A stretch of 64,000 nt of DNA. It comes from Winslowiella toletana. GTDB taxonomy: Bacteria; Pseudomonadota; Gammaproteobacteria; Enterobacterales; Enterobacteriaceae. Position numbers and translations under genes: made by a program. The notes below the pieces were generated by a model that saw nothing but the letters and a program-made list of their open reading frames with translations, was not told the origin of the DNA and made no database searches. Position 1 is the first letter of the stretch. Each line of letters begins with the position of its first letter. Positions 16,920 to 25,466 of this stretch are shown in pieces. The DNA is taken from contig NZ_CP134152.1 in NCBI RefSeq assembly GCF_032164335.1, forward strand, positions 1,054,001 to 1,118,000. Reading direction: 5' to 3'.

Positions 16920-17687
16920 CTATAAACGAAAGGCATCGGCATCGCGCCAGGCTGGAAACTTTTCACGATATTCACGCAAATTTTCCAGTGACAGCTCTGC
17001 ATCCAGTCGCGCGGGCTGATGAGGCTCAGCAGTCGCCAGCAGTTCACCCTGCGGGCTGATGATGCGGCTGTCACCGCTGTACTGATGATGATTACCGTCA
17101 CTACCGGTTCGATTACAACCCGCAATATACGCCTGATTCTCAATAGCACGCGCCAGCAGCAGTGACTGCCAGTGTAACGCGCGTGCGGCTGGCCAGTTGG
17201 CAACATACAGCGCCAGGTCATAATCATTTTGATTACGTGAGAACACCGGAAAACGCAGGTCGTAGCAGATCTGTGGCAAAATACGCCAGCCGCGCCATTC
17301 AACAATCATACGACGATCGCCAGCCTGATAGTGATGATGTTCATCCGCCATACGAAACAGATGACGCTTATCATAGCTGTGCAGCGTGCCATTAGGCTCA
17401 ACCAGCATAAAACGGTTAACCGCCCCTGTTGCAGTCTGAATTGCCGCACTGCCACCAACCATTGCATGGGTCGACTTAGCCTGCGCCTGTAACCACTCAA
17501 GCACGCGTGCCTGAGGCAGTGAACGCTGCGCCGCTTCCATGGCGAAACCAGTGGTAAACATCTCCGGCAGAATAATCAGGTCGCGTTGCTTAATATCCGC
17601 CAGCAGGCTGGCGAAGTGGCGCAAATTCGCTTCGCCATCCATCCACACCAGCGGCTGTTGCAGTAGCGTGAGTTTTAGAGTTGACAC
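16920..17687 (-). CDS. mtnU: Omega-amidase of methionine salvage (YafV/MtnU)
   Basis: A 255-residue nitrilase-superfamily enzyme with the Glu-Lys-Cys triad in ILPEMFTTGF, YDKRHLF and QICYDLRFP. The YafV group hydrolyses alpha-ketoglutaramate, the by-product of glutamine-dependent transamination of 2-oxo-4-methylthiobutyrate. I chose a GTG start at 17687 (V/M-STLKLTLLQQ) because GGAG lies 5 bp upstream and the length then matches E. coli YafV (256). It overlaps the upstream transaminase gene by 13 bp, so coupled translation of transaminase and amidase is expected. In E. coli yafV lies close to fadE, and here too the backbone resumes at fadE. Confidence 0.9.
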   Translation of the reverse strand: MSTLKLTLLQQPLVWMDGEANLRHFASLLADIKQRDLIILPEMFTTGFAMEAAQRSLPQARVLEWLQAQAKSTHAMVGGSAAIQTATGAVNRFMLVEPNGTLHSYDKRHLFRMADEHHHYQAGDRRMIVEWRGWRILPQICYDLRFPVFSRNQNDYDLALYVANWPAARALHWQSLLLARAIENQAYIAGCNRTGSDGNHHQYSGDSRIISPQGELLATAEPHQPARLDAELSLENLREYREKFPAWRDADAFRL

Positions 17688-18835
17688 AGTCGCTCCGCAG
17701 CAGCGTCCAGCGTGGCTTCCTGTTTGGCGAAGCACAGGCGGATCAGTTTATGAGGAAATTCATCAGCGCAGAATACCGACAGCGGAATCGCGGCCACGCC
17801 AACTTCTTTTGTCAGCCACTGGCAGAAACTGACGTCATCAAGATCGGAAATGGCGCTGTAATCAGCCAGCAAGAAATAGGTACCTTCGCATGGCAGGATC
17901 TCCAGGCGGCTGTCAGCCAGCGCCTGCACAAAACGGTCACGCCGCGCACGGTAGAACGCCGGCAGCTCACGATAGTGTTCCGGCTCAGCACGCAGCATAT
18001 CGGCGATGGCCAGTTGGGCCGGAGTATTGACTGCAAAGGTCAGATATTGATGCACTTTACGAATTTCTGCACTGATCGCCGCTGGTGCCACGCAATAACC
18101 GACTTTCCAGCCGGTCATATGGAAGGTTTTACCGAATGAAGAGACGGCAACCGCCCGCTGACGCAGCTGGGGATGCGCCAGCACGCTGACGTGGCCCTCT
18201 GCGGCAAAACAGATGTGCTCGTACACTTCATCACTCAGCACATAAATTTCCTGCTCAGCAATCGCTTCCCACAGCGCGGCAAAATCGCTTTTCAGCCAGA
18301 CGCTGGCGGAAGGATTATGCGGCGTATTGAGGATGACCAGCCGTGTACGCTCCGACAGCAGTGAGGCAAACTGTTGCCAGTCAACCTTGAATCCCGGTGG
18401 TTGCAGCGCGATGCGCTTCATCACGCCGCCGGCCAGCGTCACCGCAGGTGCATAGCTGTCGTAGCTCGGATCGAAGCAGATCACTTCATCACCTGGCCGC
18501 ACCAGTGCGGTAATCGCGGCATACAATGCTTCCGTCGCTCCGGCGGTGACGGTGATATCGCTGTTGGCGTCAGGCTTGTGGCCATAAAGCTCAGCGGTTT
18601 TATCAGCAATGGCTTCACGCAGCGGCTGCACACCCGTCATCGGCGCATACTGGTTGGCGCCCTGGCTGACATGATATGCCAGCCGCTCCTGCAAAAAACG
18701 TGGGCCGTCAAAATCCGGAAAACCCTGCGACAGGTTAATCGCCTGATACTGCTGCGCCAGTGCGCTCATTTGCGAGAAAATAGTGGTGCCGAGTGCCGGA
18801 AGTTTGCTTTCGGGAATCAAGGGTGTCTGACTCAT
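17675..18835 (-). CDS. ybdL: Methionine/glutamine aminotransferase, YbdL (MtnE) type
   Basis: A 386-residue fold-type I PLP aminotransferase of the KAT/glutamine transaminase K group. Visible are INLSQGFPDFDGP near the N terminus, TVTAGATEALYAAI, the NTPHNPS loop, and the PLP lysine in SSFGKTFHMTGWKVGY. E. coli YbdL prefers methionine. With the overlapping omega-amidase and the nearby mtn genes it most likely performs the last step of methionine salvage. No convincing MetJ operator is seen upstream. A possible TATAGT -10 element lies on the minus strand at about 18888-18893. Confidence 0.88.
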   Translation of the reverse strand: MSQTPLIPESKLPALGTTIFSQMSALAQQYQAINLSQGFPDFDGPRFLQERLAYHVSQGANQYAPMTGVQPLREAIADKTAELYGHKPDANSDITVTAGATEALYAAITALVRPGDEVICFDPSYDSYAPAVTLAGGVMKRIALQPPGFKVDWQQFASLLSERTRLVILNTPHNPSASVWLKSDFAALWEAIAEQEIYVLSDEVYEHICFAAEGHVSVLAHPQLRQRAVAVSSFGKTFHMTGWKVGYCVAPAAISAEIRKVHQYLTFAVNTPAQLAIADMLRAEPEHYRELPAFYRARRDRFVQALADSRLEILPCEGTYFLLADYSAISDLDDVSFCQWLTKEVGVAAIPLSVFCADEFPHKLIRLCFAKQEATLDAAAERLCQL

Positions 18836-18895
18836 GGCTGGTTGACCTTTCGGGCTGATGTCTGTGAGGTTAAAGCTGGATTATTGCCACTATAG

Positions 18896-19937
18896 CATAG
18901 TGAATTGGCCTGACGCCTCAGGTTAGCGGGACAACGGCAAAGCCGATTCTGAGGGATTATCCTCAGCCCTATAAAACCGCATCTAAGGGGGATCGACTTA
19001 AGTTAGTACTAATCCGATAGGTTTTGATGGCGTGTCAGGGTTAAATGACAGGAGAAAACATCATTTTTTAGGAATAACATTAAATTAATTCGTTAGTGCA
19101 GTATGTTTGAAGTGTTTTCTCTATCAGGGCAACTTACCCTTTATCCAGTTATTTCCAGCGAGATACCCTCATCTTTATCAGGAATGAGTGGTTTTCCAGC
19201 TTTTCATGAATAATTTAATGCATAGCAGGATAATTAATAACTGACTTCCTTTTGCATTGAGTGCGCCAGGTTAATAGTTATAGTTTAAACCTTCTGATTT
19301 TACTCTTATGTTATTACCTAATGATGTTAAAGGATTAAGAACAGTAGAGTCCTGTTCTGATGAATGTCAGGGGAGAATAATCAGAAAAAAAATATCGCAA
19401 TGACATTTAATTTTTTATGGGTGATCTCTAACTCCTTTATTTGATTGGGTAAAGTAAATCTTTATGCGGAAGGCAGGTGACATTATTATTGTTAAATACA
19501 CGCTGTTGAGGCTTCATTTATTTTTCTGAACAATGCGCGATTATGGTGTTAAATTTACAGTAATAATCATTTTGCGATACTATGTTTTTAGTTATTTGAT
19601 ATTTATAGATTTTATGGCTGTTATTTTTATTTTGGTTGGTGTTTTATGTTGTATTGAGTGGTGGGGTGGGGGTTATTATTATTTTTATGTGCTTGTGTGA
19701 TTTTTTTTCTTTGCCTCGCGAAGCAAGTGTGTGAATATGACGCCCCGTCAATCATGATGAAAATATGATTGTGGGTTTAGATACTTCAATATAATCGTTC
19801 TGTGAAATGGAAGCTCAAATATTACTTATAACATTGGCTATTAATAAGCCCGATGTTTTGCGTCTGGATTTCTGTAGTTTGGAAAGTCAGGGCGATAAGC
19901 AATGTAATGGCTATTATTAAATAAGGAAATTTAAAAA
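18896..19937. other. 1-kb AT-rich non-coding region upstream of the pilus operon
   Basis: No gene is recognisable here. The composition is much more AT-rich than its neighbours, and 19600-19720 is strongly T/G-biased on the plus strand, including a G-rich run TGGTGGGGTGGGGG. A TATAAT hexamer at 19790-19795 with a TTGTGG 15 bp upstream is a weak promoter candidate for the pilin gene. An inverted repeat CAATCAT/ATGATTG at 19749-19772 could be an operator. Such regions before fimbrial operons are often bound by H-NS-type silencers; that is inference. Confidence 0.55.
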
Positions 19938-20465
19938 ATGAAATTGAATGCAATTATGCTGGCAACAGCAATGACTCTGGTTACCTCTTCTGTTGCTTAT
20001 GCAGCTGGTCAGGGAAGTGGCACTGTGACTTTCGAGGGCGATATTGTTAATGCGCCATGCAGTATTTCTCCAGGAACGACCGACCAGACTATTGCGATGG
20101 GTCAGGTCAGTAACAGGGTGCTGACCACTGTTGGAGAATCCACGCCGCAGCCTTTTAACATCGAACTGCAGGGTTGTGATGTTAACACCACCAATGATCA
20201 AATTACCTTTACCTTTAATGGACTGGCCGATCCAGCCAATGCCAATTTATTTGCTCTGAATGGTACCGCAAGCGGCGCGGGTATCAGACTGGTTGACCCA
20301 GCTGGTAAGGATATTAAACCGCATACTGCTACCGCTCCGCTCAATCTGGGCAATGGTAATGCCACGCTGACATTTAATGCCTCACTCAAACACAGCAATG
20401 CTTCAGCCGCTGTGGTTCCAGGACGCTTTAATAGTACTGTGAACTTCGAAGTCGCTTACCAGTAA
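19938..20465 (+). CDS. Major fimbrial subunit (type 1-like pilin)
   Basis: A 175-residue chaperone-usher pilin. Residues 1-22 are a Sec signal peptide ending AYA. The mature protein starts AGQGSGTVTFEGDIVNAPC with the usual donor strand and first cysteine; the second cysteine is in IELQGCDVN, giving the pilin disulfide. It ends STVNFEVAYQ with the conserved penultimate tyrosine. AAGGAA lies upstream of the ATG. First gene position, abundance-type hairpin directly downstream and the longest upstream region suggest it is the shaft subunit. Low-complexity Ser/Ala stretches (GTASGAG, SNASAAVVPG) are candidate sites for the O-glycosylation enzyme encoded at the operon end (inference). Confidence 0.9.
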   Translation: MKLNAIMLATAMTLVTSSVAYAAGQGSGTVTFEGDIVNAPCSISPGTTDQTIAMGQVSNRVLTTVGESTPQPFNIELQGCDVNTTNDQITFTFNGLADPANANLFALNGTASGAGIRLVDPAGKDIKPHTATAPLNLGNGNATLTFNASLKHSNASAAVVPGRFNSTVNFEVAYQ

Positions 20466-20470
20466 AATTT

Positions 20471-20499
20471 AATGAGGATGTCATACTGGCATCCTCATT
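20471..20499 (+). promoter_or_regulatory. Intercistronic hairpin between pilin and usher genes
   Basis: AATGAGGATG at 20471-20480 pairs perfectly over 10 bp with CATCCTCATT at 20490-20499 around a 9-base loop, 6 bp after the pilin stop. A short T-rich stretch follows. In pilus operons such structures stabilise the pilin mRNA and reduce read-through into the usher gene; that role is inferred. Confidence 0.65.
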
Positions 20500-20650
20500 A
20501 TTTCTGATTGGCGAGAACGAACTTAGCCAGATTAATCGCGGGCAGGAGAAGTTAATGAATAAAGTAAATTACTTTATTTAAGTTTTCCCTTAACTGCTTT
20601 GTGATTCTTTCTGACGGAAACGGACTTTTAATGATGTTCATGGATTTAGA

Positions 20651-23146
20651 ATGACTGAGTTCATTATGTTTTTTTTTCGCAAGCGAAGAATAGTAAATCT
20701 GATTGTTTTAAGTTCAGCATTTAGCGGTTTTCCTGTTTACTCCGTTACTGAATTTAATACTGAAGTGCTGGCGACAGGAAAACGTAGCAAAGTAGATCTT
20801 TCTCGTTTTTCCGAGCCGCATTCAGTTTTACCCGGCAGTTATTTGCTGGAAATTAAAATAAATCAACAAACGTTCCCTCAACGCACAATTCAGTACTTAA
20901 CTGATGCAAACAACCCAGGGCAACCGCGGGTCTGTCTGCCACCAGACCTGATTAAGCAAATGGCACTGAAGCCGGAAGCGGCTAAACAAATTACGCTTTG
21001 GTACAACGACGCTTGTGCTGATATCAGCGCATTGCCCGGAATTACGGTATCCAACCGCATAGGTCGCGGTGTGCTGGAGATAACCGTACCCCAGGCATGG
21101 ATGAAATATTCCGACTCGAACTGGACGCCACCAGAGCAGTGGGATAACGGTCTGCCGGGTATTCTGCTGGATTACAATATCAATGCGTTAACCAGCCGCC
21201 AGCAGGACAGCAGTATTACCGCGGATAGCCTTACCAGCTACGGTACGCTGGGCAGTAATGCCGGCCCGTGGCGGCTACGAGCTGATTATCAGGCCAGTCT
21301 TCAACGTCAGGGCAGCCAGCACAATACGGATTCATCGCTGACTCAGGTTTATGCCTGGCGCGCTTTGCCTGAGTACGCGGCAAAAGTGATGGTTGGAGAG
21401 GCATATCTCAACTCAGCGGTTTTCGACAGCTTCCGTTACACCGGGGCGAGTGTCGCCAGCGATGAACGGATGTTGCCGCCAAAGCTGCGCGGCTATGCAC
21501 CCGAAGTGCGCGGTATCGCGAGAAGTAATGCCAAAGTGACCGTCTCACAACAGGGACGTACCTTGTATGAAACCACCGTGCCGGCAGGCCCTTTTGTGAT
21601 TCAGGATCTGAGCAGTTCGGTACAAGGGCGGCTCGAGGTTAAAGTAGAAGAACAAGATGGCTCAATATCCAGTTTTCAGATTGATACAGCGACCATTCCT
21701 TACCTGACGCGTCCCGGCTATGTGCGTTATAACGTGGCGCTGGGCCAACCTTCCACGCCTGATCATCAACTTCGCGGGCCGATTTTTTCCTCCAGTGATT
21801 TTTCCTGGGGGATAACGAATGCCTGGTCGCTGTTTGGTGGAGCATTGATTGGCGGCGACTATAACGCTGCCTCATTAGGCCTGGGGCGTGATTTAAATGT
21901 GTTTGGTGCGTTATCAGCAGATGTGACTCAGTCTTATGCACGTTTGCCAAATGCCCCTGTAGCCACTGGCAAATCATTTCGTCTGAATTATGCCAAACGT
22001 TTTGAAGAATTAAACAGCCAGATCACGTTTGCTGGTTATCGATTTTCGCAACGTAATTTTATGAATATGCAGCAGTTTTTGCAGGCAAATTACCGTGACG
22101 AAATGTTTACGCGCCAGGATAAAGAGCTTTATACCCTCACTGCCAATAAAACGTTTATGGCAGATGACAGTGCACAGGCAATAACGGTTTATCTGAGTTA
22201 TTCGCACCAGACTTACTGGGATTCCCGCTCGGTCAATCGTTACGGGCTTTCTGCCAGCAGAATGTTCAATCTGGCGGGAATTAGTGGCATCAGCGCATCG
22301 TTATCCGCTTATCGCAGTGATTATCAGGGGCGTACTGACGACAGCGCAATGTTAAACGTTACGCTGCCGCTGGGCGATCATCGACGTATCGGTTATAGCC
22401 TTCAGACCAACAATAATGAAATTACCCAGAGTGCTTCCGTGGATGATTTCAGCGACTTAAATAACAGCTGGCAGCTGCGGGCCGGCCACAATCAGACGGG
22501 CAAGCTCATGTCGAGCGCCTGGTACTCCCACTCTGCACCTTCCGGCACATTGAATGCCAATGTTGGCTGGCAACAGGATAGTTATACCTCGCTGGGCGCG
22601 ACCCTGCGGGGCGGCGTAACTGCCACCCGACACGGCATTGCTGCTCATCAGAATAGCGGTAATGGCGGCAGCCGATTGATGCTGGATACCGATGGTGTCG
22701 CCGGAGTACCGATTAATAATGGGCGCGCGTACAGCAATCGTTATGGTCTGGCGGTGATCTCTGACGTCAGCAGCTACTACAACGTTGATACACGTATTGA
22801 TGTCAACCAGTTGAGTGATGATGTTGAAGCAACCCGTGCGGTAGTGCAAAGCACGTTGACCGAGGGGGCGATTGGCTACCGTCACTTTGAAGTGGTTCAG
22901 GGATATAAAGTGCTTGCCACCATTCGCCTGGACGACGGCAGTGAGCCGCCATTTGGCGCCACAATAATGACAGCAAAAGGCCGCGAGGCGGCGTTAGTCA
23001 ACGAAAAAGGCGTGGCGTATCTGACCGGCATCAAGCCCGGAGAGAAACTGACACTTTTCTGGCAGGGCCAACCGCAATGCACCCTTAGCCTGCCTGCAAG
23101 CGAAAAGCCTCTTACCCGGCTGTTACTGCCCTGTAATGCACTTTAA
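20651..23146 (+). CDS. Outer-membrane fimbrial usher
   Basis: An 831-residue usher that forms the assembly pore and catalyses subunit polymerisation. It has a signal-peptide-like N terminus (IVNLIVLSSAFSGFPVYS) and an N-terminal domain FNTEVLATGKRSKVDLSRFS. The barrel region contains WRALPEYAAKVMVGEAYLNS and the plug region TVSQQGRTLYETTVPAGPF. The C-terminal domains end with GATIMTAKGREAALVNEKG and a final Cys pair (QPQCTLSLP, LLLPCNAL). Length is typical. The start is uncertain: ATGs at 20651 and 20669 both fit and neither has a strong Shine-Dalgarno. Confidence 0.93.
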   Translation: MTEFIMFFFRKRRIVNLIVLSSAFSGFPVYSVTEFNTEVLATGKRSKVDLSRFSEPHSVLPGSYLLEIKINQQTFPQRTIQYLTDANNPGQPRVCLPPDLIKQMALKPEAAKQITLWYNDACADISALPGITVSNRIGRGVLEITVPQAWMKYSDSNWTPPEQWDNGLPGILLDYNINALTSRQQDSSITADSLTSYGTLGSNAGPWRLRADYQASLQRQGSQHNTDSSLTQVYAWRALPEYAAKVMVGEAYLNSAVFDSFRYTGASVASDERMLPPKLRGYAPEVRGIARSNAKVTVSQQGRTLYETTVPAGPFVIQDLSSSVQGRLEVKVEEQDGSISSFQIDTATIPYLTRPGYVRYNVALGQPSTPDHQLRGPIFSSSDFSWGITNAWSLFGGALIGGDYNAASLGLGRDLNVFGALSADVTQSYARLPNAPVATGKSFRLNYAKRFEELNSQITFAGYRFSQRNFMNMQQFLQANYRDEMFTRQDKELYTLTANKTFMADDSAQAITVYLSYSHQTYWDSRSVNRYGLSASRMFNLAGISGISASLSAYRSDYQGRTDDSAMLNVTLPLGDHRRIGYSLQTNNNEITQSASVDDFSDLNNSWQLRAGHNQTGKLMSSAWYSHSAPSGTLNANVGWQQDSYTSLGATLRGGVTATRHGIAAHQNSGNGGSRLMLDTDGVAGVPINNGRAYSNRYGLAVISDVSSYYNVDTRIDVNQLSDDVEATRAVVQSTLTEGAIGYRHFEVVQGYKVLATIRLDDGSEPPFGATIMTAKGREAALVNEKGVAYLTGIKPGEKLTLFWQGQPQCTLSLPASEKPLTRLLLPCNAL

Positions 23147-23176
23147 ATGAAATCACACCCGTGGGAGTCAAATTGT

Positions 23177-23926
23177 ATGATGAAGTCGGTAAACCTCAAT
23201 TTAATCGCCGCAGGCTTGCTGTGGGGAACTGTGATTCCACATGCCAGCGCAGCTATAACATTGGATCGTACCCGCGTTATATATGTTAGCGATCAGAAGT
23301 CTATCAGTATAAATATTACCAATGAGAATAAACAATATCCTTTCCTTGCCCAGGCGTGGCTGGATGATGCTCAGTTACAGTCCATTGACGGCCCATTGAT
23401 GGTTCTGCCGCCTATTCAGCGCGTTGAGCCGGGTGAAAGTAGCGTGGTGCGGATAACTCAGCTCCCTGAGGCCAGCCAATTGCCGCAGGATCGTGAGTCG
23501 CTGTTCTATTTTAATCTGCGAGAAATACCGCCAAAAAGTGAGCAGCCCAATTCTTTACAGCTGGCACTACAGACCAAAATTAAAGTGTTCTATCGACCAA
23601 AAGCGATTGTGGCAGCGAAAGATGCAGTGTGGCAGGAGAAGCTGGTATTCCGTCAGACCAGTACAGGTTTGATTGTGGAAAATCCGACACCGTTTTACGT
23701 CACGTTGCTTAATATGAAGCAAACAACCAAAAAGTCGGAAGGGGAAAAGGTTGATGAATTTAAAGCGCTAATGATAGCGCCGAACTCATCAGAAACCCTG
23801 GCGCTACCCAATTTAAAGCTTAGCAGCTTTACGGTGAGTTATATCAACGATCATGGTGGTTACCCGCAGTTACATTTTACCTGCAGTAACCAACTTTGCC
23901 GCGTTACGCCAGCCAGTAAAAAGTAA
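23177..23926 (+). CDS. Periplasmic fimbrial chaperone (PapD/FimC type)
   Basis: A 249-residue PapD-like chaperone with signal peptide (LIAAGLLWGTVIPHASA) and two Ig-like domains. Family signatures are ITLDRTRVIYVSDQKSISI, the N-domain block LFYFNLREIPPKSEQPN, and KIKVFYRPKAIV at the domain boundary. A C-terminal disulfide pair (FTCSNQLCRV) is visible. The frame opens at 23147, touching the usher stop, but I chose 23177 because GGGAGT lies 8-10 bp upstream and the signal peptide then begins properly. Confidence 0.92.
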   Translation: MMKSVNLNLIAAGLLWGTVIPHASAAITLDRTRVIYVSDQKSISINITNENKQYPFLAQAWLDDAQLQSIDGPLMVLPPIQRVEPGESSVVRITQLPEASQLPQDRESLFYFNLREIPPKSEQPNSLQLALQTKIKVFYRPKAIVAAKDAVWQEKLVFRQTSTGLIVENPTPFYVTLLNMKQTTKKSEGEKVDEFKALMIAPNSSETLALPNLKLSSFTVSYINDHGGYPQLHFTCSNQLCRVTPASKK

Positions 23927-23938
23927 AAGGATAAACTT

Positions 23939-24916
23939 ATGGGAATTTCTGGCTTGAGAATAAACAAAATTAAATCTGACTGGGGCACAGGGCGGCTGAT
24001 ATTTATTCTACTGTGTTTTCTGGGTGTCAGTTTTAAAACGCAGGCACTGGAATGCTATATGAATGTGCCTGGTGGTACAACGGAAGAAGTTGTGGATATA
24101 GGTACGCTGAAGGTACCGGCTACCTTGCCAGTCGGCAGCCGGTTATGGACCTCAGAAGAGAGGACCCGTACCGTGGTTTGTAAGGCATACGAAAATGTTC
24201 CTGCGGAATATGTCTATTTTTATCCAACGCCGAACCAGCCTGTTTTCGCGCCGGGGATTAAGATGGGGATTATATATAACGGTGCCGATTTGGGGATCAA
24301 TAATAATAAGAAGCGAACAGATATATATGCCAATAAGGACAATTGGACGACCGCGACTATCAGATTTCAAATTTATCTTGAAAAAAGCGGAACTATCAAT
24401 CCCGTTACCACAGACAGGGTGCAAGCTTTACAGTTGGATGGTGAATATGGAATTAATAATCAACCGGGTAAGAACTACAGCTTCTTTTTAACCGGCATGA
24501 CGAAAATTGAGGTTATTCAATGCGCGGTATCAATCAATCTGGATAATCCCTCAGGCGTGAATTTTGGCACCTTGCCAGTTTGGGCGGCAGGTAAAGGGGA
24601 AATCGTTCGGAAAGATTTTAACCTGAGCATCAGCAAAAACAGTTGCTCTGAAGATTTTCAACTGGATGCCGACTTCACTGTAGTCAATGGCAGCCTGCTG
24701 GATGCTACCGGTCTGAATATGGATAACGGTTCGGTTATGCGCATCCGTGATAACAGCAATCCAAAGTGGATTGAATATAATCAGTTTCAGCCTTTTGCCG
24801 ATATGACGGGGCGTGATTCTGTGTCCAAGAATTATTCTGCGGTGTTAGAAGCGACAGCAGATGGTCAGGAAGGCGATTTTAGTAAGAGCCTAATCTTGCG
24901 AATTAACTATCTGTAA
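23939..24916 (+). CDS. Putative tip adhesin of the pilus
   Basis: A 325-residue secreted protein that looks like a two-domain fimbrial adhesin. A long N-terminal signal (to about residue 36, QALEC) is followed by a domain of about 150 residues with no recognisable family, presumably the receptor-binding lectin domain. A C-terminal pilin domain follows (from about 195; IEVIQCAVSINLDNPSGVNFG to LRINYL). The pilin domain has a cysteine pair and a C-terminal donor-accepting pattern. Position after the chaperone gene and double length compared with pilins support adhesin status. Receptor specificity cannot be read. Confidence 0.8.
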   Translation: MGISGLRINKIKSDWGTGRLIFILLCFLGVSFKTQALECYMNVPGGTTEEVVDIGTLKVPATLPVGSRLWTSEERTRTVVCKAYENVPAEYVYFYPTPNQPVFAPGIKMGIIYNGADLGINNNKKRTDIYANKDNWTTATIRFQIYLEKSGTINPVTTDRVQALQLDGEYGINNQPGKNYSFFLTGMTKIEVIQCAVSINLDNPSGVNFGTLPVWAAGKGEIVRKDFNLSISKNSCSEDFQLDADFTVVNGSLLDATGLNMDNGSVMRIRDNSNPKWIEYNQFQPFADMTGRDSVSKNYSAVLEATADGQEGDFSKSLILRINYL

Positions 24917-24926
24917 TGGAGCCAGG

Positions 24927-25454
24927 ATGAAACATTTATTGATTAGCGCGATCCTGTTCAACATGGGAACTGTTCTTTCGCCGGCTGCATTTGCCGCCGA
25001 TCTACAGATAGACTTTAGCGGTAGCGTTGTCGCCACTCCCTGTAATATCGATCCTGCGTCGCAGGCTCAGAAAGTGAACATCGGCTCGGTGGTCGATAAA
25101 ATTATTTATCGCGATGGTCACACTGCGCAAATACCGTTCGAGATTAAACTTACTGGTTGTTCCACCAATGTAAGACAATCGGTTAATGTCACATTTACCG
25201 GTACGGAAGATCCTGTTTTGCCCGGAAAACTAATAATTAATAAAGGCGATAATGGTGTGGCACTGGCATTGTTTGACGAAAATAATGCCGCGCTGAATCT
25301 GGGAACTGCCACAGCTCCGATCGGGTTACAGACCGGTGAAACTATCCTCTCATTTTCCGCGAATGTGATCGGGCATCCGGACGCTATTCGCGATAAAACG
25401 GTGACGGCAGGGGCATTTAGTTCAGTGGCTAACTTTGAGCTTAGTTATAATTAG
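24927..25454 (+). CDS. Minor fimbrial subunit
   Basis: A 175-residue pilin with signal peptide (to AFAA, residue 24), mature start DLQIDFSGSVVATPCNI, second cysteine in LTGCSTN, and end SSVANFELSYN. It resembles the first-gene pilin in length and layout but differs in sequence. As a second pilin after the adhesin gene it is likely a tip adaptor or terminator subunit. It starts 10 bp after the adhesin stop and is followed 12 bp later by the glycosyltransferase gene. Confidence 0.87.
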   Translation: MKHLLISAILFNMGTVLSPAAFAADLQIDFSGSVVATPCNIDPASQAQKVNIGSVVDKIIYRDGHTAQIPFEIKLTGCSTNVRQSVNVTFTGTEDPVLPGKLIINKGDNGVALALFDENNAALNLGTATAPIGLQTGETILSFSANVIGHPDAIRDKTVTAGAFSSVANFELSYN

Positions 25455-25466
25455 GGATAGTTTTCG

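Noticed and set aside
16778..17059. 93-codon plus-strand frame spanning the poly-C run
   Set aside because: It overlaps the mtnU 3' end and terminator antisense, lacks a ribosome-binding site and resembles no family.
19600..19720. CRISPR or tandem repeat array in the T/G-rich stretch
   Set aside because: The stretch is biased in composition but has no regular repeat unit or spacers.
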